A DNA stretch of 64,000 nucleotides from Roseibacillus sp. (lineage in GTDB: Bacteria; Verrucomicrobiota; Verrucomicrobiia; Verrucomicrobiales; Akkermansiaceae). Both the position numbers and the translations under genes were made by a program. The notes beneath the pieces are model-generated. The model was not told the DNA's origin and did not search any database. It saw nothing but the letters and a program-made list of their open reading frames with translations. Shown one piece after another: positions 26,050-35,143 of the stretch (positions are counted from its first letter, which is position 1; each line of letters opens with the position of its first letter). The stretch is from assembly GCA_029242545.1 (NCBI GenBank), contig JAQWTV010000146.1, forward strand, positions 1 to 64,000. Direction: 5' to 3'.

Positions 26050-26898
26050 TCAAAAATATGTTCTGAGTGCTCCGCGGACCTCCCCTTCGAACCTTTGGAT
26101 AAAGGACATCGTAAATTCGATGGGATCGAGGCCGGGGTCCTCAACCAAGGGAGTCAGGTCCATGGCAAACCACAGCTTTTCGGCGTCATCTACGGAGTGA
26201 GAGTCATAAAAGGTGGCATTCGCTATTCGTCTGCCTTCGACGGCAAGGTCGTATCGTTTTCCTCCTGCAATCTGGGAGTCAAAGATTCCTCCGACGGCGG
26301 TCGCGAGATTTGAGCGCCTGCTTACATCGAGAATGGTTTTGTCCGAATCGAGCATCCAATCAAGCCCCCTCCAGACCTCACATCCCAGGACTTTCTTGGG
26401 TCGATTCTCGGGAGGAAGCGTCCGGAGTGCTTTCAGGGCGTTTGCGAAAACTGCCACATGTGTGGGGTGCTTGTCTGCGGGGTTGTGAGTGTAAACCAGA
26501 TCTGGAGTTGTAGCATTGAGGATGGCCACAAGGTCCTCGATTGGATCTTCGTTAGATGGTTCCTTTATGGCGTGACTCGGGTAATCGAGTTGAATCATGG
26601 CGGAATAATCGCCGACAACCGCTGCGTGATCCTGCTCCCGGCGTCGAACTCCACGCATCTCCTCATCGGAGTAATCCTTGTAGAGGCCCGTCCGCGCACT
26701 CCCGGCACCATCAGTGCAGGTTACTCCGCCAAACCATTTTTCGCTCCGTCTGTAGCAGGCTTCGATCCCATGAAAGGCCATGAACTCCAGATCGTCCTGA
26801 TGAGCGCCTATGCCCAGGTGCGTGATGCGGGCAAGTGCAGAGTCCTCAGATTCACTGGATGGAATAAAGGTGGTAGCGGTGGAATTTAAAAAATTCAT
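26050..26898 (-). CDS. PIG-L/LmbE-family deacetylase
   Basis: 282 aa. LGIGAHQDDLEFMAFHGI is the metal-binding AHPDDE motif, with Gln in place of Pro, and THNPADKHPTHVAVF is the second motif supplying the histidine ligand. These zinc enzymes usually remove N-acetyl groups from amino sugars or related conjugates. It follows the ROK-family gene by only 12 bp, which suggests that the pair acts on one amino-sugar compound; substrate unknown. Confidence 0.88.
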   Translation of the reverse strand: MNFLNSTATTFIPSSESEDSALARITHLGIGAHQDDLEFMAFHGIEACYRRSEKWFGGVTCTDGAGSARTGLYKDYSDEEMRGVRRREQDHAAVVGDYSAMIQLDYPSHAIKEPSNEDPIEDLVAILNATTPDLVYTHNPADKHPTHVAVFANALKALRTLPPENRPKKVLGCEVWRGLDWMLDSDKTILDVSRRSNLATAVGGIFDSQIAGGKRYDLAVEGRRIANATFYDSHSVDDAEKLWFAMDLTPLVEDPGLDPIEFTMSFIQRFEGEVRGALRTYF

Positions 26899-26910
26899 GG
26901 GATCGTTGGC

Positions 26911-28308
26911 TTATTCTGAGGCGCAGACTGGCAGGCTCGCAGCAGCAACGGCCTGGCCGTGTCGTTTCATCTGTTCATCCGGGGTCGTCATTGTGATCTG
27001 CTCTGTTAGTTCGGGGAATTCGTCCCGGATTACTTCTGAAGCTGTCTCAAGGATAAGCTCTCCGCCCCGGCCGGAGGTAACTCTGCCGAGCGTCATGAGG
27101 TTCTTGATATGATAGAAATCGGCATAATGTGCGATGGTATAACCCAAATAGATCCCGATCGACTGATAAATCCTTCGGGCCCCTTCATGGTCGTCCTTCA
27201 TTGCTTGTTGCACTTTCAGGAGTTGTTCGGGGAAGGGCATGTCACCAAAGGTGAATCCGGCCGCAGGGGCCAGGCGAGCGACTGCCTGCTGGGAAAAATA
27301 CTGTACTCCGCACCCGGCATCTCCTGACCATTCGTCCCGAGGCGCATCGCCCCGGTAATCTACAGGAGCGAAAGCGAGCTCATTAATCCACGGAGTGATA
27401 CGCCCCCCGGGGGTACAATACCCGGCTGCAAGCGAAGTGCCCATTGAGATGCCCAGGACGGCATTAGCGCCCATACTCATGGATCCAGCAAGGGCCGTTA
27501 CTTCCCCATCGTTGATTACTACAAAGGGAATGTCCCCCCACTCCTTCTGAAGTTTTATGAAGATCGGCCGGACGTCCCTCTTGAAGATGTTCTGGTCCTT
27601 TATCCCCCTGAAAAGGGAAGCAATTCTGACCTCATTGTTGATGTAGTCTCCAGCCGCAGATCCGCCAATGGCATCCACTCGCGGCAAATGTGCGGCGGCC
27701 CTCTGCAAGGTGTCCCGGATTCCGTCCAGATGATATTGCGGATCTGATTGGAAATAAGGGTCCCAGGGAATTTCCTCGGAGAACACCACCTCTCCGTCAA
27801 TCAAGGCAGCAGCTTTTCGGTCAGATCCGCCAAGATCGAACCCAATCCGGCAGCCATTGAGATTTCTTCCCAGCGCTACGTTCTCCTCTGAAGCAGGTGG
27901 GAGCTCTTCCCGCGGGCAGGCTGCGGCGGCAAGTGGTTCGTCGAATATTCCCTGTCCAACGACCTCCCGGTCGAAAGAACGAGGCCCACTTTCTGAGTAG
28001 GTTTGCGAAAGCATGTTCGCGATGGATTCTTCACCTGCTACCAGCAGGCGGCTCCCGCCCTTCATCCAGAGGAGGAATTTAACGGTGCGCTCAACATATG
28101 TATTGTTGAGTGCTCTGTTCCTTCCTTCGTGGGGCAGGATTCGCAGCTGGTGTCGGAAGGTGGTGCCATCCTTACGAGTGAGTGCCAGATGCAAGCTGCT
28201 GCTTCTGGGGTCGTTCTCTACCTGGCGCTGGTAGGCCCTGTGCCAGAGTGCGGCAGGGATAAAGCCTTCATCCAGAGGAGGGAGGTGCCGGGGAACTGGA
28301 AGCTGCAT
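26911..28308 (-). CDS. ROK-family sugar kinase-like protein with extra N-terminal domain
   Basis: About 465 aa from ATG 28308; the frame stays open to 28437 without family-like residues. Residues ~160-400 are the ROK/actin-like core: IGFDLGGSDRKAAALIDGEVV (phosphate-1 loop), INDGEVTALAGSMSMG and LGISMGTSLAAGY. GDAGCGVQYFSQQA keeps only part of the ROK zinc motif. The first ~150 residues (ALWHRAYQRQVENDPRSSSL; NNTYVERTVKFLLWMKGG) are outside the ROK fold and unfamiliar to me. It may phosphorylate a sugar released or deacetylated by the PIG-L partner downstream. Confidence 0.78.
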   Translation of the reverse strand: MQLPVPRHLPPLDEGFIPAALWHRAYQRQVENDPRSSSLHLALTRKDGTTFRHQLRILPHEGRNRALNNTYVERTVKFLLWMKGGSRLLVAGEESIANMLSQTYSESGPRSFDREVVGQGIFDEPLAAAACPREELPPASEENVALGRNLNGCRIGFDLGGSDRKAAALIDGEVVFSEEIPWDPYFQSDPQYHLDGIRDTLQRAAAHLPRVDAIGGSAAGDYINNEVRIASLFRGIKDQNIFKRDVRPIFIKLQKEWGDIPFVVINDGEVTALAGSMSMGANAVLGISMGTSLAAGYCTPGGRITPWINELAFAPVDYRGDAPRDEWSGDAGCGVQYFSQQAVARLAPAAGFTFGDMPFPEQLLKVQQAMKDDHEGARRIYQSIGIYLGYTIAHYADFYHIKNLMTLGRVTSGRGGELILETASEVIRDEFPELTEQITMTTPDEQMKRHGQAVAAASLPVCASE

Positions 28309-28454
28309 TGTGACAAGGAAGGAGACATGGGTTTGGAAAAGGCCGTCTCGTCGTCTCAGGGCGAGAGCTGAGGAAGAGACGCCGGATTCCAGCGTGGAGC
28401 CGATCTTACCCAACGTGGCGCCGATGGCTAGAGACAAGCGTTACAGGCCGGAAA

Positions 28455-29327
28455 TCATTCAATGTTCTGCACCTGTTCCCTGATCTTTTCCAGTTCCGTT
28501 TTGGCGTTTACAACGGCCTGCGCAAGGACGGCATCGTTTGCCTTTGACCCAATGGTGTTGAACTCCCGGTTGATTTCCTGACAAAGAAAGTCCATCGAGC
28601 GACCTACCACTCCCGCGGCCTCTAAATAGGAGTGAAACTTCCGAAAATGAGACTTTAGTCGAGTCAGCTCCTCCGTAATTTCACAGCGATCGGCAAAGAG
28701 AGCAATTTCCTTGAGGATTCGTTCGTCACTAAGGTCAATTTCGAGGCCTGCATCTCCGAGGCGGGAGAGGAGGTTTTCTCGATGTCCAATGACGATGGAG
28801 GGAGAGTGATCCTCGATTGCCTGGGTGAGCTCCCCAAGGGTCCTCAGAATTCTCGCCAGCTCAGCCCGGAGGTCAGCCCCTTCCTCAGTTCGCATCTCGA
28901 TGAGATTGTCCAATGCTTCATCAAGAGCGGGCAGAAGGGCCTCAAGGGTTTCCTCGACGTGTGAGCCCTCGCTGAAGACGAAAATGTCAGGGACACGAAG
29001 GTAGTCTGCTGCTTGAGGAGAGAGGGTCTCTCCAAGGCTCTCAGATAATTCCTCGAAAGCAGATTTGAGAGCGCGTGCTTTGTCCCCGTCTATCCTGACG
29101 CCCTCTCCCAATCCCCCGGTATGCGCAAGAGTTACATTGATATTCACTCTCCCACGGGTGATCCGACCGAGGACATGTTTGCGGAGGCGGGGTTCAAGCT
29201 CTGCTAGGTTACGCGGCATGAAGAGGTGGACCTCGCCCTGCTTACGGTTGACCGAGGACGCTTCCACTCGAGCAACAATATGCTCAGTTGCGTGGGCTCC
29301 TCGCCCGAATCCGGTCATGCTTTGCAT
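28455..29327 (-). CDS. YicC/YloC family endoribonuclease
   Basis: 290 aa. It starts MQSMTGFGRG, the signature of this family, and ends with the DUF1732 region FLCQEINREFNTIGSKANDA followed by VNAKTELEKIREQVQNIE. E. coli YicC is an endoribonuclease linked to small-RNA turnover and stationary-phase survival. Here it lies between the ROK gene and trmD on the same strand; family members are often near gmk, which is not seen here. Confidence 0.92.
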   Translation of the reverse strand: MQSMTGFGRGAHATEHIVARVEASSVNRKQGEVHLFMPRNLAELEPRLRKHVLGRITRGRVNINVTLAHTGGLGEGVRIDGDKARALKSAFEELSESLGETLSPQAADYLRVPDIFVFSEGSHVEETLEALLPALDEALDNLIEMRTEEGADLRAELARILRTLGELTQAIEDHSPSIVIGHRENLLSRLGDAGLEIDLSDERILKEIALFADRCEITEELTRLKSHFRKFHSYLEAAGVVGRSMDFLCQEINREFNTIGSKANDAVLAQAVVNAKTELEKIREQVQNIE

Positions 29328-29383
29328 GGTTAATTATAGTCGCGAGTCATTGGTAGTGGCCAGAGTTAAACTTTCCCGAAGGC

Positions 29384-30073
29384 TCATTGGTTCTCCCTCG
29401 AGCGAGCGATCAGATCGGGGCGATTCCTGCGGGTCCGCTCCAAGGCCTCATTCTGTTTCCATTTCTCAATCGCGGCATGGTTTCCGGAAAGAAGAATGTC
29501 GGGAACTTTCAGGCCCATGAAATCGATGGGTTTGGTGTAAGCTGGAGGCTCCAGCAGGGTGGGGTCGGAGAAGGATTCTTCCGCGGGGGACCTGTCGTCG
29601 CCGAGGGCTCCGGGAAGGAGGCGAATGATAGCATCACAAACGACGGCACTGGCCAGCGCTCCATTGGTTAGAACGTAGTCTCCAATGCTGATCTCTTCGT
29701 CTACCAGATGCTCTACTATACGGTGGTCCACGCCCTCGTAGTGACCACAGATGAAGATCAGGTGTTCACAGGAGGTAAGCCTCTGGGCATCCTCCTGCTT
29801 GAAAGGAAGCCCTTGGGGAGTGGTCAGGATGACCTTGGTTTCCGCCCGGCGCAGGTCGGCGACGGCAGCAAAGACCGGCTCAGGCTTGAGGAGCATGCCT
29901 TGGCCTCCCCCGCAGAGGTAATCATCGGTTTTGCGGTGTTTGTCGACAGTCCATGACCGCAGGTCATGGGCATGAATTTCCACAATCCCCGCTTTTTGGG
30001 CCCTCATAATTATACTCTCGCGCAGTGGGGCGAGGGCGATTTCCGGGAAGAGGGTGATGATGTCAATGCGCAT
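29384..30073 (-). CDS. trmD: tRNA (guanine37-N1)-methyltransferase
   Basis: 229 aa from ATG 30073 (MRIDIITLFPEI), the usual opening; the frame extends to 30112 but those residues are extra. GGGQGMLLKPEPVF and ICGHYEGVDHRIVEHLVDEE with SIGDYVLTNGA form the deep-knot SAM-binding site. It makes m1G37 in tRNAs reading CNN/GGG codons, guarding against +1 frameshifting. In many genomes trmD sits with rpsP, rimM and rplS; none of them is beside it here. Confidence 0.95.
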   Translation of the reverse strand: MRIDIITLFPEIALAPLRESIIMRAQKAGIVEIHAHDLRSWTVDKHRKTDDYLCGGGQGMLLKPEPVFAAVADLRRAETKVILTTPQGLPFKQEDAQRLTSCEHLIFICGHYEGVDHRIVEHLVDEEISIGDYVLTNGALASAVVCDAIIRLLPGALGDDRSPAEESFSDPTLLEPPAYTKPIDFMGLKVPDILLSGNHAAIEKWKQNEALERTRRNRPDLIARSRENQ

Positions 30074-30166
30074 GATGTCCCCCCTCATCGGGAATTTGCG
30101 GAGGAAAAGCAATTCCCAGCGTATATTTGACGGATCACCAGCCTGCTTCTATTAGATTTGCACACC

Positions 30167-33166
30167 ATGAGAGCGTTCTTCCTCCATATGCCCCTCGTTC
30201 TGAGTTTAACCTTAGCGGTCCTCGCGGATGATGCTGCCGACGACCCTTCGAAAAATGAGGAGAGGCTCCTCAGCTCGGTCCGCCAGTTGACCTTCGCTGG
30301 AAAGCGTGCTGGCGAAGGGTATTTCAGTGCCGATGGGAAGAAGATGATCTTCCAGAGTGAACGGTCCAAGGATAACCCCTTCTTTCAGATCTATTTGTTG
30401 GATCTCGAAACTGGGGACACCCAGCGGATCTCCCCGGGCCATGGCAAGACAACCTGTGCGTGGATTCATCCTTCTGGCAAGAAAGTGATGTTTGCATCCA
30501 CTCACAGCGACCCTGACTCAAGGAAAAAACAGGTGGAGGCACTAAAGCGTCGGGCAGAGGGAAACGAAGAACGCTATTCTTGGGATTACGACCCCTTTTA
30601 CGAAATTTACGAGTATGACCTCGAAACGAAAAAGTCCCGAAACCTGAGCAAGGCGGTAGGGTATGATGCAGAGGGGGCCTATTCCCCTGACGGAAGTAAG
30701 ATCGTCTTCGGCTCTAATCGTCTCGGATACTCAGAGGGGGAATCATTGAGTGAGAAGGATCGTGATTGGTTCAAATTGAACCCGTCATTTCTGATGGATT
30801 TGTTTGTTATGGATGCTGATGGATCCAATGTGAAACGGTTGACCTCGCAAGAGGGTTATGATGGCGGGCCATTCTTCGACGCCGAGGGAAAGAGGATATG
30901 CTGGCGGCGTTTCAACCGTGAGGGTGATCAGGCTGAGATCTTCACTATGGAGCTTGCTGGGAAAAAAGAGAAACAGATCACGGATCTTGGTGCGATGTCA
31001 TGGGCCCCATATTTCCATCCCAGCGGAGAATATCTCATTTTCGCAACCAATCTGAATGGATTTGCAAACTTTGAACTATATCTTGTCGACTCTGCTGGAG
31101 AGAAGGATCCAGTCCGGGTAACCTGGACGGAGGGGTTCGATGGACTGCCTGCTTTTTCGCCTGATGGCAACCGCCTCTCGTGGACCAGCAAGCGTTCCGG
31201 GCTTCCCGGATCGCAGATTTTTTTGGGTCAATGGAATCATGAGGGAGCCCTTGCGTTACTGGCAGCAGCACCAGACCGGGGGACGGTGCCCAATGCTCCA
31301 GATTCTCAGGAGCCAGGGCCTTCCCCAGAGGCGCTCCAAGGGCTGGCCTCCACGAGTGCGAAAATTGATAAGGAGGACCTGCGTCATCATATCGAATATC
31401 TCGCCGGACCCGAGTTGGAGGGGCGTATGACGGGCACTCCAGGAGAGCGGAAGGCCACGGCCTACGTAGCTAAGGCATTCGATGCCTTCGGTTTGAAGCC
31501 ATTCCTCACGGAGGACTATTTTTACCCCTTTGAGTTCACCGCGGGGGTCGATCTGGGAGAAAAAAACAAGCTTACTCTCACTACTGGTGGCGAGAAAATG
31601 GAGTTGGAGGTCAACCGAGACTGGAAACCTCTGTCCTTTTCCCAGCTCGGAGAGATCCAAGCCGAGGAGATTGTCTTCGCCGGATATGGAATCGAAATTC
31701 CCAAGGGGCAGGTCGGCGCTGACGGGAAAAAGAGCGCGATGTATTCCAGCTATTACCATCTTGCGGTGAAGGACAAGTGGGTGCTCGTCCTGCGCTTCAT
31801 GCCTGAGAATGTCAGCGCAGAGCGCCGCCGTCAGTTTGCCCGTTATTCGAGCATGCGTTACAAGGCGATGACAGCCAGGCAAAAGGGGGCAAAGGGGATT
31901 ATTTTCGTAGCTGGTCCGAATACCGAGGTAAAGGACGAGCTGGTGGGATTGAGATACGATGCCTCGATGGCCGATTCCGGAATAGCAGCATTTTCCTTGA
32001 GGAAGGAAATTGGGGCGAAGCTGGTTGCCGCTACAGGAGAGAACCTCGCGGAAATTCAGACCGCCCTTGATAAAGGGGAGATGATGATGGGGATCAAAGT
32101 TCCGAAGGCTACGGTCAAGGCGACTATCGATATCGTTCAGCAAAAGCAGATAGGAAGGAATGTCGTTGGTCGATTGCTCGCCCGGGACGTGGAGGCCCGT
32201 GGTCGGCCCGCTCTTATTCTTGGAGCCCATGTTGACCATCTGGGCTCTCATGGGGGGGGCTCAAGGGCGACCGGTGAAGAAGCCAAGAAAATTCACTACG
32301 GCGCGGATGATAACGCCTCAGGGGTTGCAGCCCTGCTGGAAATTGCTCAGTACCTTGCAGCTCAGCAGAAGACAGGATCCCTTCGTCTTCAGAGAGATGT
32401 GATCTTTGCTGCTTGGTCAGGAGAGGAAATCGGCCTGATTGGTTCCTCGCGTTTTGTGAAGGAAGTGGCCCAGAAGCTTAAGGGAGATCAGGATGCGAAG
32501 TTGAATGATGTTTTCGCGGCCAACCTCAACATGGATATGGTTGGGCGCCTTGACAAATCGCTGGTTCTGCAGGGCACAGGGTCCAGTTCGATCTGGCCAC
32601 AGGTTATTGAACAAAGAAATGTCCCAGTGGGCCTTCCGATCAAGACCCAGAGCGATGCCTACCTTCCGACAGATGCGACTTCTTTTTATCTGCGGGAAGT
32701 TCCGATTCTGAACGCTTTCACCGGAGCGCACGACGACTATCACACCCCAAGGGATACTGCAGACAAGATCAACTATCCAGGGACTGAGCGGGTTACCCGG
32801 TTCATGGCACTTGTCGCCCGGGGGCTGGCTGGAGCGGAAGATGCACCGGACTACGTCAAGGTTGAGCGCCCAGAGGGACAAGGAAGACGGGCCAATCTTA
32901 GAGCCTACCTTGGAACTGTTCCCGATTATTCGCAGGGAGATGTCGTTGGGGTGAAACTTTCTGGGGCAACCAAGGGTGGGCCGGCTGATAAGGCCGGAAT
33001 ACAGGGGGGAGATGTGGTAGTTGACGTCGCTGGGAAAGCGGTGAAGAACATCTACGATTACACCTATGTGCTGGAGTCGCTGAAGGTCGGCGAGATGGTG
33101 AAGATCACGGTAGTAAGGAAAGGGAAGCGGATGGTCCTCGAGGTGACTCCTGGCTCTCGACAGTGA
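30167..33166 (+). CDS. Secreted M28-family metallopeptidase with beta-propeller and PDZ domains
   Basis: About 999 aa from ATG 30167 with a signal peptide (FFLHMPLVLSLTLAVLADD). Order: TolB/WD40-like propeller repeats to residue ~365 (RQLTFAGKRAGEGYFSADGK, AYSPDGSKIVFGSNR, AFSPDGNRLSWTSKR), an inserted PA-like region (GAKGIIFVAGP), the M28 catalytic domain and a PDZ at the C-terminus (GPADKAGIQGGDVVVDVAGK). Zinc and catalytic residues are visible in GAHVDHLGS, GADDNASG, WSGEEIGL, NLNMDMVGRL and HDDYHTPRDT. It is probably a periplasmic or secreted aminopeptidase. Confidence 0.88.
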   Translation: MRAFFLHMPLVLSLTLAVLADDAADDPSKNEERLLSSVRQLTFAGKRAGEGYFSADGKKMIFQSERSKDNPFFQIYLLDLETGDTQRISPGHGKTTCAWIHPSGKKVMFASTHSDPDSRKKQVEALKRRAEGNEERYSWDYDPFYEIYEYDLETKKSRNLSKAVGYDAEGAYSPDGSKIVFGSNRLGYSEGESLSEKDRDWFKLNPSFLMDLFVMDADGSNVKRLTSQEGYDGGPFFDAEGKRICWRRFNREGDQAEIFTMELAGKKEKQITDLGAMSWAPYFHPSGEYLIFATNLNGFANFELYLVDSAGEKDPVRVTWTEGFDGLPAFSPDGNRLSWTSKRSGLPGSQIFLGQWNHEGALALLAAAPDRGTVPNAPDSQEPGPSPEALQGLASTSAKIDKEDLRHHIEYLAGPELEGRMTGTPGERKATAYVAKAFDAFGLKPFLTEDYFYPFEFTAGVDLGEKNKLTLTTGGEKMELEVNRDWKPLSFSQLGEIQAEEIVFAGYGIEIPKGQVGADGKKSAMYSSYYHLAVKDKWVLVLRFMPENVSAERRRQFARYSSMRYKAMTARQKGAKGIIFVAGPNTEVKDELVGLRYDASMADSGIAAFSLRKEIGAKLVAATGENLAEIQTALDKGEMMMGIKVPKATVKATIDIVQQKQIGRNVVGRLLARDVEARGRPALILGAHVDHLGSHGGGSRATGEEAKKIHYGADDNASGVAALLEIAQYLAAQQKTGSLRLQRDVIFAAWSGEEIGLIGSSRFVKEVAQKLKGDQDAKLNDVFAANLNMDMVGRLDKSLVLQGTGSSSIWPQVIEQRNVPVGLPIKTQSDAYLPTDATSFYLREVPILNAFTGAHDDYHTPRDTADKINYPGTERVTRFMALVARGLAGAEDAPDYVKVERPEGQGRRANLRAYLGTVPDYSQGDVVGVKLSGATKGGPADKAGIQGGDVVVDVAGKAVKNIYDYTYVLESLKVGEMVKITVVRKGKRMVLEVTPGSRQ

Positions 33167-33527
33167 TATTTTGTTAAGGGGCCCAAACATCAAATCTTCA
33201 GGGTGGATCCAACCAGAGCTTATTTTCGTATCCATGTGACTACCCCAGAAGATAGCCATTCAACAAAACAGTAGGGGCCGTCGTGCTTTCCATAAAGTGG
33301 TCCTTGGTATGTTTGAGAGGGCCATTTCGATCGGGGTTTCAGGTCTCTCCTGGTTCTATACGGAAGCTCCTCGTCAGGACTCACGATTGGGCATTGGGCT
33401 CTTGTGAAGAAATAAAGAAATTAAAGGGCTGCCGTGATATCAGGCCCTCTTAATTTCATTTCTAAATTTCTTTTTGGATGGGTCGAGGTAGTCCGGTTAG
33501 CTGAAGCACCCTGTTCGAGGCCTTACC
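33167..33527. other. Intergenic region, no gene seen
   Basis: About 360 bp between the peptidase and the PelD-like gene. I see no convincing open frame on either strand. It is comparatively A+T rich from 33400 on and holds the inverted repeat at 33417-33457; otherwise nothing is recognised. Confidence 0.5.
33417..33457 (+). terminator. Inverted repeat, possible terminator
   Basis: GAAATTAA-A-GGGC pairs with GCCC-TC-TTAATTTC around a 14-nt loop: eight outer A+T-rich pairs, a small bulge, then four G+C pairs. T-rich sequence follows (TTTCTAAATTTCTTTTT). It lies 250 bp past the peptidase stop, so it could end that transcript or act in the leader of the next gene. Confidence 0.45.
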
Positions 33528-33569
33528 TTGAGCGGGAGGATAAATTCACCCTTGTCCCTTCTCGTGTCG

Positions 33570-34934
33570 ATGTCTGCTAGGACCTTGTCTGCTATTCCCG
33601 GAACGCTCCTCCCGGTGCCTCCGCAGGGAGTGCGTGCATTCTCAATCTGGTTCGCGGCTCTATTCCTGTTGCTGGCCGGGCTGAATGCTCTGCTTGCTCC
33701 TCATGACCCCGGGCTACTCTCTTCGAACCCTACCCCCTTCCTCATCCTGCCGGCTTTTCTCGGTGTAAGACATGGTCCCCAGGGTGGCATTATTGCTGGA
33801 ATAATTGTGGCCTCGCTTCTTGTCATGGTAAGTTACTGGAGTGGTCAGGCAGGAGCGATTTCAGGACACTTTCACGCTCTGGTTGGGCTGCCTCTTCTGG
33901 GCGCTCTGGTGGGCTGGGCTTCACGGTTAAGCGGAGAACGTAGTGCGCAATTGCGGATGGAGAGAGACCTCCTTCTGGAGGAAAACAGAAAGTATGTTGC
34001 GGAGCGGGAGCTACTTGTGCTCTCCCGGCAGGATCTCCAGCAGAGATTGGAATTTCGAGGAGTCGACGATAATGCGGTCGACGAGCAGATTGCCAAGTTG
34101 CAAGAAGCTGCAGACTCTTTTCTTCCGGCCGCAATCCTCGAGAGGCTAGCTCAAATTACTCATACGAGGAAAGCTTCGGTCTACGAGCTCCCTCGCGGAC
34201 GTGGAGCCACAGCTCTTACCCGTGTTAGCTCAATCGGAGGCATTGAGTGCTTTCCTGAATACTTGCGGCAAGAGGACCACCCGATTGTTTCCGAGTCCTT
34301 AGCCCGGAGCTGCTTTCTGGTGCAAAAGTCCCTCCTAAAAACGCCTTCCGCCCGTAGATCTGGTTACCTTGCGGCTTATCCGATCTGCAGGCCTGGCAGG
34401 GCGCCCTCTTATATTCTCATCGTGGAAGATATTCCCCTGGAGGAAATCAGCCCCAGCACATTTGATCTGATGAAGGCAGTTTGCGATCGTACGGGTGGAG
34501 GTTCGCAAGGCCCTATTGGCGAAGGGCTCAATCATCGAGCTATCAGTCAGCTGGAGTTTTATGCAGCGATGGAGAGCGCCGTAGAAACCCACGATTGCTA
34601 TGCTGTTCCAACTACCCTCGTCAGGATGCCCTTCGATTTTTCAGGTGAAACCGATCCTTTGGATGCTTTTTGCGATCTACTGGAGATCCTACCAAGGCAG
34701 ACGCTGCTGAGTAACTATCACGAGAAAGGGCGGCGAGCCCTGCTTTTTCTTCTGCCGGCTAATTCTGATCCGGCGGTGCGGGACGGCCTCAGAGACCTCT
34801 TCTGTGATTTCGTTGCGGAGCTGGGGATGGGGTCGAGCTGTGTTCCCCGTTTTGTCATGACGAGGCCCTCTCATTCTCCTCAGCAACTCTGGGGAGAACT
34901 CTTGGCCTCCGATCAAGATGTTGCCTCACGCTGA
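33570..34934 (+). CDS. PelD-like membrane protein with GAF-like and degenerate GGDEF domains
   Basis: About 454 aa from ATG 33570; TTG codons at 33552 (11 nt after GGGAGGA) and 33528 are alternatives. Four N-terminal hydrophobic segments include FLILPAFLGVRHGPQGGIIAG, then a coiled linker (LRMERDLLLEENRKYVAERELL), a GAF-like domain (residues ~170-300) and a C-terminal part whose YHEKGRRALLFLLPA aligns with the GGDEF-FALLLPG core but lacks the GGDEF residues. This is the plan of PelD, the c-di-GMP receptor of Pel export. I see no clear RxxD inhibitory site and no other pel genes. The similarity is by architecture. Confidence 0.55.
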   Translation: MSARTLSAIPGTLLPVPPQGVRAFSIWFAALFLLLAGLNALLAPHDPGLLSSNPTPFLILPAFLGVRHGPQGGIIAGIIVASLLVMVSYWSGQAGAISGHFHALVGLPLLGALVGWASRLSGERSAQLRMERDLLLEENRKYVAERELLVLSRQDLQQRLEFRGVDDNAVDEQIAKLQEAADSFLPAAILERLAQITHTRKASVYELPRGRGATALTRVSSIGGIECFPEYLRQEDHPIVSESLARSCFLVQKSLLKTPSARRSGYLAAYPICRPGRAPSYILIVEDIPLEEISPSTFDLMKAVCDRTGGGSQGPIGEGLNHRAISQLEFYAAMESAVETHDCYAVPTTLVRMPFDFSGETDPLDAFCDLLEILPRQTLLSNYHEKGRRALLFLLPANSDPAVRDGLRDLFCDFVAELGMGSSCVPRFVMTRPSHSPQQLWGELLASDQDVASR

Positions 34935-34969
34935 AGAGGAGAAAAATCGGCTACCTCTGACAGATTTTT

Positions 34970-35143
34970 CTAGGGCTTACGAGGACTCTCGAATGCGTCA
35001 CCATATTTCCTCAGAACGTCCGCGCTGGAGGCTTCAGTTTTGACAATACGTCCTCCGACTTTGATCCGTGCGACACACCCGATAAGTGCGTCCCGGCTCC
35101 TTTGTGACCTCGTGGCGCTGACCGTGCCACTCCCGCGACATCA
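34970..35143 (-). other. In-frame coding-like extension past the TGA of the SHD1 gene
   Basis: The TGA at 35143-35141 is followed in the same frame by 56 sense codons ending at TAG 34972-34970. The translation contains SRDALIGCVARIKVGGRIV and SADVLRKYGDAF, with a normal hydrophobic/charged pattern, unlike a random frame. A hairpin with a GGTCA loop starts 11 nt after the TGA. The real protein may therefore be 248 residues long, read through TGA by recoding or split by a nonsense mutation or sequence error. Confidence 0.45.
35112..35130 (-). promoter_or_regulatory. SECIS-like hairpin downstream of an in-frame TGA
   Basis: On the minus strand GTGGCAC (35130-35124) and GCGCCAC (35118-35112) form a seven-pair stem with one A-C mismatch around loop GGTCA. 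The loop begins 17 nt after the TGA, close to the placement of the GGUC loop in E. coli fdhF SECIS. Short hairpins are common, so this is only a candidate. Confidence 0.25.

Noticed and set aside
31256-32251. A 331-codon open frame on the minus strand
   Set aside because: Antisense to the M28 peptidase gene; no domain-like content and no ribosome-binding site.
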